The translations under genes and the position numbers were made by a program. The notes beneath the pieces were generated by a model that did not search any database, was not told the DNA's origin, and saw only the letters and a program-made list of their open reading frames with translations. Source: Stagonosporopsis chrysanthemi (lineage: Eukaryota > Ascomycota > Dothideomycetes > Pleosporales > Didymellaceae). Taken from it: DNA of 64,000 bases. The stretch spans positions 1 to 64,000 of the forward strand of contig JAFISE010000077.1 in assembly GCA_022560025.1 (NCBI GenBank), written 5' to 3'. Positions 11,421 to 20,870 of the stretch are shown piece after piece (position 1 is the stretch's first letter; every line of letters begins with the position of its first letter).

Positions 11421-12497
11421 ATGTTTCTTTATCGATTTTTCACCCTTCCTTTCTTATACGCAGGCGCGTTGGCTCAAACATGCAAGCTACCTATCCCATC
11501 GATCCCACATCTATCTGGCATCCCATCATGGCGGTCAAGTGATTTCACATGTCCAGGGCCTCCAGGTGTCTTCATCGTGCGCCCAAGCGAAGGCAAGGGT
11601 CTGGGTGTCTTTGCCCTTCACGATCTCGAGATTGGTGATGTTGTGATGCGGGAAGCACCAATACTGAAGATCGATCCTCCAGACTACGTCAGAGGCACTG
11701 GATATCCAATGGCTCTGGTGACTGAACTTGTTCGAAGAGAATTCGATCACCTCTCTCCGGCTGCGCAGGAAGAGGTGATGACCCTGACCTACCACGCAAC
11801 TGCGGTAGAAGAGGCGACCATGGACAAGCTCGGTATCATCTTCAGAACCAACGCGTACAATACGGATGAGCAGATCGGTCTATTTCCCAAGATTGCCAGG
11901 ATAAACCACTCATGTCGCCCAAACACGAGCTACTATTGGAGTAAAAAGTTGAACAGGAGAATTGTGTACGCAAGTCGTAATATAAAAAAAGGCGAGGAAT
12001 TTTTCGTGTCCTATATCGGCCTGCTGTCAGCACACGAGGAGCGGCAACAGCGACTTGATCGTTATGGCTTCAAGTGCACGTGTGAAGCATGTGCAGCAGA
12101 AAAGGCCCTTAAAGAAATTAGCGATCAGCGCCGGGCGGAAATCAGCAAAGCGTTCACGAACTTCGAGCCACAACTGACGCTCGATGTGCCAAAGTCAAAG
12201 TCGGCCAGAAGACAAGCCCGCAAGAATGCCCAAGCCAGCTCGCAACTTGCTGAGCTTGTCGAGAAGGAGGGTCTTGCCGATTACTACGCCAAAGCGTATC
12301 GAATTGCCGCTATCAGTCACGCAAGGATCGAGGACTGGCAGCCAGCCACAATCTTCGCCAACAAGGGATACAAGCTCAAGCACATGGAGGACCCAGAATC
12401 GCCTTACACGGCGGAGATGTATTCACTTACAAGCAGCTTCATACAAAATTGGGAGAGCGAGTTGAAGAACCAAACAAAAAAGGATACGCCAAAATAG
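11421..12497 (+). CDS. SET-domain protein with a signal peptide-like N-terminus
   Basis: Single exon, 358 residues from ATG 11421. The first residues, MFLYRFFTLPFLYAGALAQ, form a short basic-hydrophobic stretch ending in an Ala-x-Ala-like site, as in a signal peptide. The SET fold follows: FIVRPSEGKGLGVFAL (about residues 46-61), RINHSCRPN with the signature NHS at 162-164, EEFFVSYIG, and a post-SET-like CTCEAC cluster that would bind zinc. The C-terminal third is helical. SET proteins methylate lysines using S-adenosylmethionine and usually act in nucleus or cytosol, so a secretory start is odd. A longer start at 11286 would bury the hydrophobic stretch; I prefer 11421 because the upstream extension is Arg/His/Cys-rich and looks untranslated. 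Methyltransferase activity is inferred from the fold only. Confidence 0.85.
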   Translation: MFLYRFFTLPFLYAGALAQTCKLPIPSIPHLSGIPSWRSSDFTCPGPPGVFIVRPSEGKGLGVFALHDLEIGDVVMREAPILKIDPPDYVRGTGYPMALVTELVRREFDHLSPAAQEEVMTLTYHATAVEEATMDKLGIIFRTNAYNTDEQIGLFPKIARINHSCRPNTSYYWSKKLNRRIVYASRNIKKGEEFFVSYIGLLSAHEERQQRLDRYGFKCTCEACAAEKALKEISDQRRAEISKAFTNFEPQLTLDVPKSKSARRQARKNAQASSQLAELVEKEGLADYYAKAYRIAAISHARIEDWQPATIFANKGYKLKHMEDPESPYTAEMYSLTSSFIQNWESELKNQTKKDTPK

Positions 12498-12682
12498 GCA
12501 TGCACGGTTTGACGAGATTTAGATCGCAACACGTACTATCAGGTCTTAAAGTTCTCATCTTTCGGAATTCAATGATTTCTGGCCTACCTTAAATCCTTCT
12601 CATGAGTGTATAAAATGATCCCATCAACGAGTACGAGGCCCTGCAGCAATATCATCGATGAGCAAGTATCTTGCCGTGAGTA

Positions 12683-13368
12683 CTACGTCTGCTCCAACCC
12701 GGCTCGCATAATATTCCTTTTCGTTCGCGGGTACTTCGCGCCCTCCAGCTTCTCCCTCCCCAAGAAGCTACACAGCTCGTTCATCCACTCTCATCTTCAG
12801 CATCGATCTCGAAAGGTCTCTTCCTGCTCACGAGCTCCCTCACCTCTTCGTTGTGCGCTTCATACGCCCTTCGCATCTCATATACGCCGTGTTCATTCCC
12901 ATCGTGCACGCCGAACAGCGTGTGTAGCAAGCTCATCAGCGGCACCATCTCACTCAAACCCAGCACCCTGTACAAATCGAACAGCCACCATGTAAACAAC
13001 ACCCAAATGCTTTCCTGCATGCTGCACTCCCACGCCTCGTAGCTTCGTGTTTTAAGCATGATTTTGGCGACTGGATATACTTCGATTAATCGTGGGGCAA
13101 ACATGTAGCCCATCAGATTGGCGAGCGCGTCGTAGTCGGAGAGGATGTCGTTGATGGGGGAGGGTAGGCCTGAGGTGTGTTGGCTGCTTTTGGCTGCTTC
13201 TTGCCACATATGGATCGATGCGTTTATGACAAGTGAGCGCATGGTGCAAGGACTGCAGCCAAGTCGTCGCAGTGCGTTGAGCATTGAGGCAGTGTTCGTG
13301 CGCGGCAGGCCGAAGACTAGAACCTGCATGGGCACGTTGCGTTCCGGAACAGGCTTGGAGTCCGGGTC
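12683..13368 (-). pseudogene. Frameshifted sulfotransferase-family gene
   Basis: On the minus strand the frame reads DSKPVPERNVPMQVLVFGLPRTNTASML, the start of the Sulfotransfer_4-type family common in fungi, and continues through IEVYPVAKIMLKTR to ELVSRKRPFEIDAED. It then hits TGA at 12781. The family's next segment continues in a different frame as EWMNELCSFLGRE and YPRTKRN, ending at TAG 12683. That is a frameshift near 12790. Two further defects agree: the phosphosulfate-binding loop, normally GLPRTGTAS, has Asn in place of the second Gly, and the homologous N-terminus has an in-frame TAA just before GACCCGGAC. The only in-frame ATG is 13329. The original enzyme probably transferred a sulfo group or had a related activity; substrate unknown. 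A sequencing error could mimic the frameshift. Confidence 0.7.
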
Positions 13369-13763
13369 TTACTCGAACTGGTCTAAACGAATCGTAGCGG
13401 CAATTGAATGAAGGTGGAGGCTCTGAAATCTAGTAGTTACAGATATCGTGTTTTATACTGATGTGACGGTAGTTCAGGATCGATGTAAGTGAGAGTAAAG
13501 TCTGTAGGGCTTGTGGATTTTGAGTATGTGCACGACGTTCTTTTTCGATCCACCGTTATGGTGGTCTCGAAGAGGTATTACTGGAGAGGCTGCATGGACT
13601 ATGACATGTCTGGCGTTCCAGGTGTAAAGACCAGCTAACCTCGACCGGGTAGATGTATACAGATCATCTTAAGTCGTGGACCTACTCTACCATCTAGGCC
13701 TTATCACAGGCATATCGCTTTGGATGTCTTTTCTTGATTCGAACGGTCAAGCTTTGAGTATCT
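13369..13763. other. Intergenic region between sulfotransferase remnant and TatD gene
   Basis: About 395 bp, presumably the old promoter of the broken gene and the 3' end of the TatD-type gene. I see no feature in it. Confidence 0.5.
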
Positions 13764-14975
13764 CTACACTTCACCAAAGACAAAAGCTTTCCAATTCCTA
13801 CTCAGGCGCTCAACGCCTTCTTCCAACCCCCATTCTTTGATCTTACAAATCCGTCTGATGATGTCCTCAAGCCGTCGGTCCATTTCGTCACCCGCAGTAT
13901 GTAAGTCACTCTCAATCAACAACATGTCGTCCGGAACCGTCTTGATCATCTCGTTAAACTCGGCGGGCGTATCTTCGTTCAGTGCGTCACCTAAATTGAT
14001 GGCCGTACTGAAGCTTGCAAAAATCTGGACTGGGATCGCAGGATTCAGGTATTGTTTGAAATTGCTCGCGCTTCCAGAGTAAGAGTGTAGACATATCCTC
14101 GGAGGGTATGGCTTTGGTCCAGTCTTTTCTTCTTTTGCTGTCTTGTTGACCTCAGCTTCAGAACTCTGGTCATCCTTGTCACGCTTCTTCTTCTCGCGCT
14201 TACTGAGCACTTCCTTCTCATGTCCCTTCCAGAGCTCGTGCAGGGACTCATATACCAGACCGTGTGCTTGCACCCCATGCACACTGACTGCGCGATCCAA
14301 CTCTGCTGCAAGCTGTAATTGCCTCTTCAAAATCTCCTTCTGATGAGTAGGCTGGCATCTGAACGGTGTCAAGCGGCGACCCTCTCTTCCTCCGGGTGTC
14401 AAATCGGAGTTGCGTGTGGCCCAGAGATCAGGTAGCCATGCTTCTGGGATGCGGAAACTACGGTCCAGACCAACTTCACCCACAAGGGAATAAGGGTGAT
14501 TTTGTAGATGTTTCCGTGTTTGAGAGAGGAATGCTGAAAAAGGGGTGGGGTCTGGCAGAGCATGGAAGATGCGGAGGTCCTCTTCGCTGAGATTTGTCCT
14601 CGAAGGCTGAAGGACTTTTTGGTAATGTTCGACTTTCGCATCGCCAGTCAGACTCTGCAATTCATCGCATTCGGAGTCTTTACTGTCTGAGATGTACATC
14701 TGGTGAGAGAACCAAGGATGCCATCCAAAGCAGGGCACCATGCACTCTTCTCTTGACCAATCCTCCACGCTTGCGGATTTTATACCGTGCTGTGCTGCTG
14801 TCTGAAGCACAAGCTCTTGGTCCTCGCCTCGAGTTGCCATGACGGTAAGACAGCGTGCTTTCATTTTTTGGATTTTTGGGACATTGGACATCACGTCCGT
14901 AGGGTGGCAGTGGGCATCGTAGACACCAAGATGCCAGGGGAAAGAGCCATTGTTAGCTTCAAATGAGGATGCCAT
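13764..14975 (-). CDS. TatD-type metal-dependent hydrolase (Scn1-like)
   Basis: Single-exon frame of 403 residues starting at ATG 14975. It opens with the TatD metal motif YDAHCHPTD (His22 and His24), followed by CFGWHPWF and the second-shell motif SLVGEVGLDRSF with its metal-binding Glu. Later come LAAELDRAVSVHGVQ, CLHSYSGSA and LLIESDLH, matching the order of ligands in TatD amidohydrolase-fold DNases. A Lys/Glu-rich insert (KREKKKRDKDDQ, about residues 256-282) interrupts the barrel. The length and insert fit fungal homologues of the fission-yeast Cut9-interacting protein Scn1 better than bacterial TatD (about 260 residues). Likely a nuclease or related phosphohydrolase in cytosol or nucleus; the exact substrate is unknown. 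High confidence in the family. Confidence 0.9.
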   Translation of the reverse strand: MASSFEANNGSFPWHLGVYDAHCHPTDVMSNVPKIQKMKARCLTVMATRGEDQELVLQTAAQHGIKSASVEDWSREECMVPCFGWHPWFSHQMYISDSKDSECDELQSLTGDAKVEHYQKVLQPSRTNLSEEDLRIFHALPDPTPFSAFLSQTRKHLQNHPYSLVGEVGLDRSFRIPEAWLPDLWATRNSDLTPGGREGRRLTPFRCQPTHQKEILKRQLQLAAELDRAVSVHGVQAHGLVYESLHELWKGHEKEVLSKREKKKRDKDDQSSEAEVNKTAKEEKTGPKPYPPRICLHSYSGSASNFKQYLNPAIPVQIFASFSTAINLGDALNEDTPAEFNEMIKTVPDDMLLIESDLHTAGDEMDRRLEDIIRRICKIKEWGLEEGVERLSRNWKAFVFGEV

Positions 14976-15369
14976 GGTGATGTTAGTGCTGCAGAGCGAA
15001 GATTTTCGTAAACGAAGAGCTTCAAGATGTCGAGTAAAGTCGCGATGATGCTCAGAGTATGACGTGGTAGCGATATTTCGAGTTAGTCCGCCCCACTTTC
15101 GGTGCCATCACAACTTGCAGGGCAAGCCTCCAGCCAGCCAGCAAAAACGCAGTACCACATTTCATCAGAACTCAAGCTTCAATTTCATCTTGCATTTAAG
15201 ACCGCTCTATGACTATTGCGGTTTAAGATAAGTATAGCTTCTCCCCAAGAGAACAACATACCCACAAATGAAGGGAGGTGGAGCTTTTGAAACGAAAATA
15301 ATGCATGCACAATGCCACTGTCACGTTTTCAACAGCCACCAATTACCGATCAACCCTGCTGAGTATCAG
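14976..15369. other. Intergenic region upstream of the TatD gene
   Basis: About 394 bp, holding the TatD-type promoter and the 3' end of the next minus-strand gene. No recognisable element. Confidence 0.5.
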
Positions 15370-15972
15370 TCAGTCTTGACAGAGGCTCGAGTATATGTCT
15401 GTACTTGTCCACACTGTCCCCACTGTCCCCAGACGATTTGCCGCTAGCTCAGCGATCTCAGTCTCTGAACCACCACTAAGACTGTTTTCTATCGTCGTCC
15501 CCTGCGAGTCGTATCGTCCAGCCTCAACATCTCGCAGCGTATCACTGCCATAGCTCAGTTCCGTGACAAGAGAAGATTTCACTCGACCATCAGTTAGCCG
15601 TGGGGGCCCGACCAACTGTCGAGATGATAGCTTTGGAAGTATATGTCGTTGCCACAGTGCACCCAACCTCCACCGTGGTCGGTTATGTGCCACATTGCAA
15701 TAGAGGTAGAGTAGTATTATGATTGAGACTGATATACTGAAGCAAACTGCACCAATCAGATCGTCACTGTCGTGGGATCTGAGTGCTGCGGCGGTGTAAG
15801 TGTGGAAGTGATTTGTCTCGTTTGGCACTTTCAGGCCAAATTGATCAGTGAGTAAGACGAGAGTTGGGGCTGCCGAGAGGTTGGGTGGCATTGTGATGGA
15901 CCGGGTAGACGGTGGTTTGACGAGGTGAGTACCAATTAATGGTGGGTTGAACTGGACACTGGTAACTTTCAT
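15370..15972 (-). CDS. Small single-pass membrane protein, uncharacterised
   Basis: From ATG 15972 the frame encodes 200 residues. The outer half contains an NET glycosylation sequon. A clear hydrophobic helix (LIGAVCFSISVSIIILLYLYC, about residues 72-92) is followed by basic residues (NRPRWRLGALWQR), suggesting an outside-N, cytosol-C orientation. The tail is Ser/Thr/Gly-rich. There is no classical signal peptide, so the helix may act as a signal anchor. No known domain. It sits head-to-head with another single-pass membrane protein starting at 16269, about 300 bp away, so the two may share a promoter. An upstream exon is possible because the open frame extends to 16002 from a non-ATG codon. 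Confidence 0.55.
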   Translation of the reverse strand: MKVTSVQFNPPLIGTHLVKPPSTRSITMPPNLSAAPTLVLLTDQFGLKVPNETNHFHTYTAAALRSHDSDDLIGAVCFSISVSIIILLYLYCNVAHNRPRWRLGALWQRHILPKLSSRQLVGPPRLTDGRVKSSLVTELSYGSDTLRDVEAGRYDSQGTTIENSLSGGSETEIAELAANRLGTVGTVWTSTDIYSSLCQD

Positions 15973-16268
15973 GGGCTGTACATGTATAGTGGTCAGGGTC
16001 ACAGCAGAACGTACCTGGTGAAAGCGCTATACAGGATGATTATTTCGACTGGGATACATAAAGAGAAGGCCACTGAACCTGGCATTATGCAGAAACCTAT
16101 GTCGTTCGCTCAGAGCTCGGCACTGTTCAGCGAATAGTTCTCCCACAATGTGTACACTTTTCACTAAGGAGGTTGAGTTTAAATTGCCATTCTTCGAATA
16201 CATTCTATCGTTCTTGATCAACCCAAATTAGCGTCTAGATAACTCGACGTCTTCTGGCAAGAAAAATC

Positions 16269-17270
16269 ATGTTGTCTAATGCAATGCATACTCCGATAGA
16301 GCCGACTGTCGTTACGGTTCCGGTATTCCGTACGGTCGTTTACTCCTACTCCCGCACTGCCACGACCTTGAAATCCTTGGTAACTACTGCCACAACCTCA
16401 GCAATGGCGACGACAGTAGCGGACACCCCCTCCTTCGTCCCAAAGATGACGGGCATCCCGCCATTGCCAATGGAATTCGATACACCCGTAGTGACTGGCA
16501 AGAGTCCAACTCCTGCAGTCGCCGTGATAACGCTAGTCGCTGTCGTGGTATGCGCATTGGTCCTGCTGTTTGCGTTGTCGTATTTCATGCTCCTCCGTTT
16601 CCGTGGCAAATGCCAGAATTGTCCTGGTCTCGAAGACGAGATCAAGAAGTGGAAGAATGGGGACCTACAGGTCATCACCTCAGACATGGTGCAGGAGCGC
16701 ATGCGTGCTTGGGATCTTGAGAAAGGTGCTATGAATTTGCAGGCGCAGATGTATCAAGACCGGATACGCATGCAATCTCTTGCACATCCGGAAGGTCAAG
16801 TACCGGATTCGCAGTCTTCAGTCGATAGCTTGTCGTCTCAATATTCTATTCATGACTGCGAAAGGGAGCAGGAAGTGGTGAAAAGCTTCCAGGTCGAGGC
16901 TGAACCGCAAAAACCCACTCCTGCACATATCGTTGCGGCCGCTGCTCGACTCGACCCGGATTCTGATTCGACATTGGTAAACGATGACTTTCCGAAGACG
17001 CACAGCGCGTACATGAGGGAAGTCGTCGCCCCGCGTCAGGCAGCAACTAAGCTATTGCTAGATGAGGCGAAACAACAGGTGATCGATCACCATCTCGACA
17101 TTGCTTCGGATCCGAATAAGCGGGAGTCTGTTCAGCAGCGGGCCGTGAGCAAGGCAAATGAAATGATCGTGGAGCGAGTAGCGAAGCATAACCTACCTGC
17201 TCCGCGAAGGGGTGGAGAGTCGCGCTTCAAGGAGCATCTTAGCTGGATCACAAATCCGTCGCAGAATTGA
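16269..17270 (+). CDS. Single-pass membrane protein with Thr-rich ectodomain, uncharacterised
   Basis: Single exon, 333 residues. Residues 1-80 are rich in Thr, Val and Pro, as in O-mannosylated outer segments. A strong membrane helix (about 82-108) is followed by LRFRGKCQNCPG, whose basic residues and Cys pair mark the cytosolic face. The cytosolic part is charged and partly helical (LEDEIKKWKNGDLQ; QERMRAWDLEKGAMNLQAQM) with a Ser-rich acidic middle and a helical end. No signal peptide precedes the helix, so it is a probable signal anchor with type III topology. The arrangement (short Thr-rich outside, one helix, long cytosolic tail) resembles fungal wall-sensor-like proteins, but the Cys-rich WSC head is missing. 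Function unknown. Confidence 0.75.
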   Translation: MLSNAMHTPIEPTVVTVPVFRTVVYSYSRTATTLKSLVTTATTSAMATTVADTPSFVPKMTGIPPLPMEFDTPVVTGKSPTPAVAVITLVAVVVCALVLLFALSYFMLLRFRGKCQNCPGLEDEIKKWKNGDLQVITSDMVQERMRAWDLEKGAMNLQAQMYQDRIRMQSLAHPEGQVPDSQSSVDSLSSQYSIHDCEREQEVVKSFQVEAEPQKPTPAHIVAAAARLDPDSDSTLVNDDFPKTHSAYMREVVAPRQAATKLLLDEAKQQVIDHHLDIASDPNKRESVQQRAVSKANEMIVERVAKHNLPAPRRGGESRFKEHLSWITNPSQN

Positions 17271-17413
17271 ACATGCATGCCATTCGTATACAAAGTACAA
17301 CCCGTTCGCCATGGGTATGCTTGCTCGTACGGTGTGATTCCGTAAAGTCTGTCTTTGCGCCGTCAGCATCGACAATATCATTACGTATAGTTTGTCAACA
17401 TCACTTACTTTCA

Positions 17414-18007
17414 TCAATACATACCACCTTCATGGGGCTTCTCTATGCGGGGCTTCCCTGTGCGTTCCCTACAATCCATGTACCCTATCCACCCCTTCTC
17501 ATGCCACATCCTCAAATCAATCTCCTCGCTGGGCTCGAGCGTGACCGCATTCACACTAAGATAGTGGTATGGTTCTGTCTTCTCTTCGCCATCCGCCCCT
17601 TTTGTTCTAGTTGTAGGCTTGGACCTCATGACCAGCTGCAGCTTCTCGTCTTTCTCGATCTTTTCTCCTGCCCAGCATCCGACATCGACGTGCATTGGCT
17701 CCCATATTCCAGCGACGCCAAAGACACGAACGCCGCACTTTTTGCAGAAGTACCAGCCGTTTCGTTTCGAGAACACACGATAGTCTCCGAGCTCGTCGAT
17801 GTTAGCGGGCGAAGTGAGAATGAAGTCGTCTTCAGGAGAGATCGGTCGACAGTGAAAGAAGCCCATCTTTTGGCAGGTCGTACAGTTGCATTTGTACAGA
17901 CGAACCGATTCTGCCGGACGACTGTAAATAGGCGGAAATTTGAGGCGAACCTGGTACTGCACGAAACCGCAGTGACAGGAGCCGGGATATACTTTCGAGT
18001 CCGACAT
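17414..18007 (-). CDS. GFA/CENP-V-type zinc protein
   Basis: Single exon, 197 residues from ATG 18007. It has the zinc-ligand pattern of the glutathione-dependent formaldehyde-activating (GFA) fold: GSCHCG with Cys11 and Cys13, KCNCTTCQ with Cys40, Cys42 and Cys45, and YFCKKCGV with Cys88 and Cys91. Many fungal members are annotated as GFA proteins although true activity on S-hydroxymethylglutathione is doubtful for most. The protein looks complete, cytosolic and intronless. A longer reading to 18085 would start with TTG and is not credible in a eukaryote. It converges on the membrane-protein gene ending at 17270, with about 140 bp between stops. Function beyond zinc binding is not predictable from sequence. 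Confidence 0.88.
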   Translation of the reverse strand: MSDSKVYPGSCHCGFVQYQVRLKFPPIYSRPAESVRLYKCNCTTCQKMGFFHCRPISPEDDFILTSPANIDELGDYRVFSKRNGWYFCKKCGVRVFGVAGIWEPMHVDVGCWAGEKIEKDEKLQLVMRSKPTTRTKGADGEEKTEPYHYLSVNAVTLEPSEEIDLRMWHEKGWIGYMDCRERTGKPRIEKPHEGGMY

Positions 18008-18514
18008 ATCGAACACAGGATTTGGGCCGTGGTGTCGAAAATATGGATAGAAGCACTTGGTGAGGTAGGATGTGTTCAGACACAATCTGGAGGATGCGAA
18101 AACAGGCTACCGCCCCGCTTACTATCGGGCGGTTGTGAGCATTGGAGGCGTCCAGTCAACCCTTCCAGAGCTTTCGCTTCGTCCTACATAGCAGACCAAT
18201 GGCATTCATAAAGGTAAAGTTTGATAGGCTAAAGGCCTCTGAGAATAGATAATATCTCCAGAGCGTATAATCGCGGGGGCCGGTTGTGTTTTAATCTGTC
18301 AGAATCCCAGATTACGGCAAGGCTACCATAAGATAGTGGAAAGTCATCATCCTGCTCGTTCAGTACTAACATGTGAAGACCAAGTGATGCGGAGAGAGAA
18401 GGGTCGAGATTCGAGGTTCGAAGCCAAGCGCACCAGCCTCGCCGAAAGGAGCGATCGCGGCTCAGAGCCTTGTCAATATCGTCGCCCTTTCGCTGCGACA
18501 ACACAACCATCGAC
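18008..18514. other. Divergent promoter region between GFA and ABHD12-like genes
   Basis: About 500 bp. Open frames crossing it are not conserved-looking. No clear TATA box or other element. Confidence 0.5.
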
Positions 18515-20006
18515 ATGGGTATCGGCGGCGGCATTGCCATTGCATTATCATTCATCAGTTGCGTTTGGCTTCCTGCTACTTTATTGTGTTGCCTACCATG
18601 GGTGCAAAAACGTGAGTGAGCGGTGCAGCGGCATCTGCATCCGCATCTGCATCTGCATGACCAGTCACGTGCGATTGCTGAACGACCTAGAAATGCTGTA
18701 CCTGCATTGGGTGACAATGTTCCCAGGAAAATGGCTCGATGAGCCCGAAAGAGCAGGATTTCTAAGTGTGTACAGGGGATCCGTCTAGCGGTCATTGGAA
18801 ATACTCACGCGCCGCAGAAAACCAGGTCACGCCGTTTTATATTGCAACCAAAGATGGCCACAGGCTATTCACATGGCTCGTCACACCGCTGGGTGTGTAT
18901 GCTAGGAAGTTGAACAACTTTGCACAGGAGCGGCCCGGCGTCGCAGACATCACGGAAAAGCTTGCGTTCCGCTTGTTGCAAGACGATCCGGAAGCACGGC
19001 TGCTCATCTACTTCCACGGCAATGCGGCGACACTTGGACAGCAGCGACGCACTGAAGAATACAGATCGTATGCCTCTGGGGCGTGCGAGAAGGTGTTTGT
19101 TTTGGCTTTCGATTATCGTGGCTTTGGGAAGTCCAGCGGCGAGCCCTCGGAAGCCGGTCTCAGGAACGATGCAGAAGCTATTGTCGACTGGGCTTTGAAT
19201 GTTGCAAGAATTGCGCCAGATCGTATAACGCTTCTCGGCCATTCACTGGGTACAGCGGTGTCGACAGCTGTGGCATTGCAGTATGCTGAGATGGGTGTCG
19301 AGTTTGCAGGCATCATCCTATGCGCTGCATTCACAAATGCCGGCAATGCGTTCGCCTCGTACTCCATCGGTGGCGTCATACCCGTGCTCGCTCCTGTCAA
19401 GATGATCCCAGCGGTTCAGAACTGGTTCAGCCGCAAGATGCAAGACCCGTGGAGAACGGATGTCCGCTTAGCCGCGCTAATTCGTAAGTTAGTGGAGAGC
19501 CGTTGGTGATGTCCATGATGCTATTGCGTGTCAGACCGCCGCTGTGTGCCAATAAGCAACTAACAACATGAACGACAGGAGCGTACTCGAAGTTGCGACT
19601 CGTCTTCGTACACGCTGAGGATGACGGCACAATGCCTTGGAATCAGACCGAGGAGCTTGTTGCGTCAACGGTTAAGGCTGCGATGGAGCCAAATACGGAT
19701 GACGATGCCTCAAATGCGCCAATGTCAAAGCACGAGGTGGTCGATCTGGGCGAGGCTGGCAGGCAGGAAATCTGGGAAACCAGTACTGCGCGCATCGAAA
19801 AGATCATAGCCAAGCATGGAGGTGAGCAAACCCCGCCCGTTACAAGAAGCCCAAGAAGGCGGCGTGCTCGTGGCGCGCTTCGGCTCTTCGAGATCGCGTT
19901 GGACCATCGTCGATGTGCCTGGCGATCATTTTGGGGCTGCAAATCCACACCGCAGAATACCCCAGTCGTGTCGCTCGCTGCTTCGCGATGCTCCAGACTA
20001 CGCTGA
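18515..20006 (+). CDS. ABHD12-like alpha/beta hydrolase, membrane-anchored; 3' end unresolved
   Basis: Exons 18515-18611, 18691-18765, 18818-19483 and 19579 onward join in phase. The start MGIGGGIAIALSFISCVW and following residues form an N-terminal membrane anchor. Then come YLHWVTMFPGKWLDEPE, the oxyanion motif YFHGNAAT, VFALDYRGFG-type VLAFDYRGFGKSSGEP, and the nucleophile elbow LLGHSLGTAVS. Exon 4 carries the acid segment VFVHAEDDGTMPWNQ and DLGEAGRQEIWE. These match fungal relatives of the lysophospholipase ABHD12. The catalytic His should follow soon after, but the exon 4 frame reads into an Arg-rich stretch after KHGG and stops at 20006, while a neighbouring frame offers DVPGDH. The splice there would need an intron of only about 25 nt, so the C-terminus is either mispredicted or damaged. 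Confidence 0.8.
18631..18658. repeat. Short GCATCT hexamer repeat inside an intron
   Basis: About five near-identical copies of gcatctgcatcc-type hexamers lie within the first intron of the ABHD12-like gene. Confidence 0.7.
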
Positions 20007-20870
20007 GCCCACTTTTCCTGCGGACGAAGACAAAGGATGCTGGCATTCGTCAAAGGCATCGACACCGCCTCAGACAGGGTTCAAAGGGCACGAGCATGGT
20101 GACTTCACTTCGCGGCACGCCCGGCACGGCCTCTAACCGCACTTGGCTAACTGCATTCTTCTAGACCACAACCAGATGATGACATGGAGTCCAATTGCGC
20201 TCGCCATTCTCCAGACTTTCGGACTGACGGCTGCGACCATGCGATTGTAGGGTCTTAGGACCCAGGCTATTTGCGTAATTTTGTGCTCACCAGGCCGACT
20301 TTTCCGCGCTCGTGAGAGTCAGGCTTGTGCGACTGCGCTCAGCGGCCTCAGCTAATGATTGCATCTGTGCAGCGAGGCTGTGCCGGAACGCAGACTGTAA
20401 CAGCCTCAGGTTCACCATGTGCAGCACAGCGGCAGCGACGCAATGTCTACAAAAGCAACGCATGATTCATGCTGCCGGTGTGGGTCGAAGGGTCTTCCGA
20501 AGCCGCTGCTTCCAAGCGCTGGCGGCTTCCAAGACATCTCGGTGGCTTTGTGCGTCACCTACTTTGACCTACTTCATGACGTTCCTAAAGCGGACGCGCC
20601 GGGTACAAAGCCCACCTGCGCGCTTCACTGTCAGTCCGCATCCATGCTCTCGTAAAGTTCACAGACCGCCTTTGTTCTCGGATTTGCTGTACCAAGACCC
20701 GCTTTCAACGAATCCTCCAGTCGCTTGTGTTTCACCTATCATTATTATACCCACTTCAAGAACCGTTGCAGCCGCCGAACTTCCTATAACATATCACCGC
20801 CGACCTACTTATAATATATCGCCGCCGCCACTTTTACTGCACACCACCACAAAACAATTTCTACTACACC
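20007..20870 (+). promoter_or_regulatory. Upstream region and leader of the small membrane-protein gene
   Basis: 864 bp. The right end is T/A- and CA-rich with tataacatatc near 20785 and ttataatatatc at 20809-20820, then a C/A-rich run to the ATG at 20871. Other open frames here have no recognisable product. Confidence 0.5.

Noticed and set aside
8991..13368. Secondary-metabolite cluster made of the ThDP enzyme, SET protein and sulfotransferase
   Set aside because: No synthase, transporter or cluster regulator is present, and the neighbours are conserved housekeeping-type genes.
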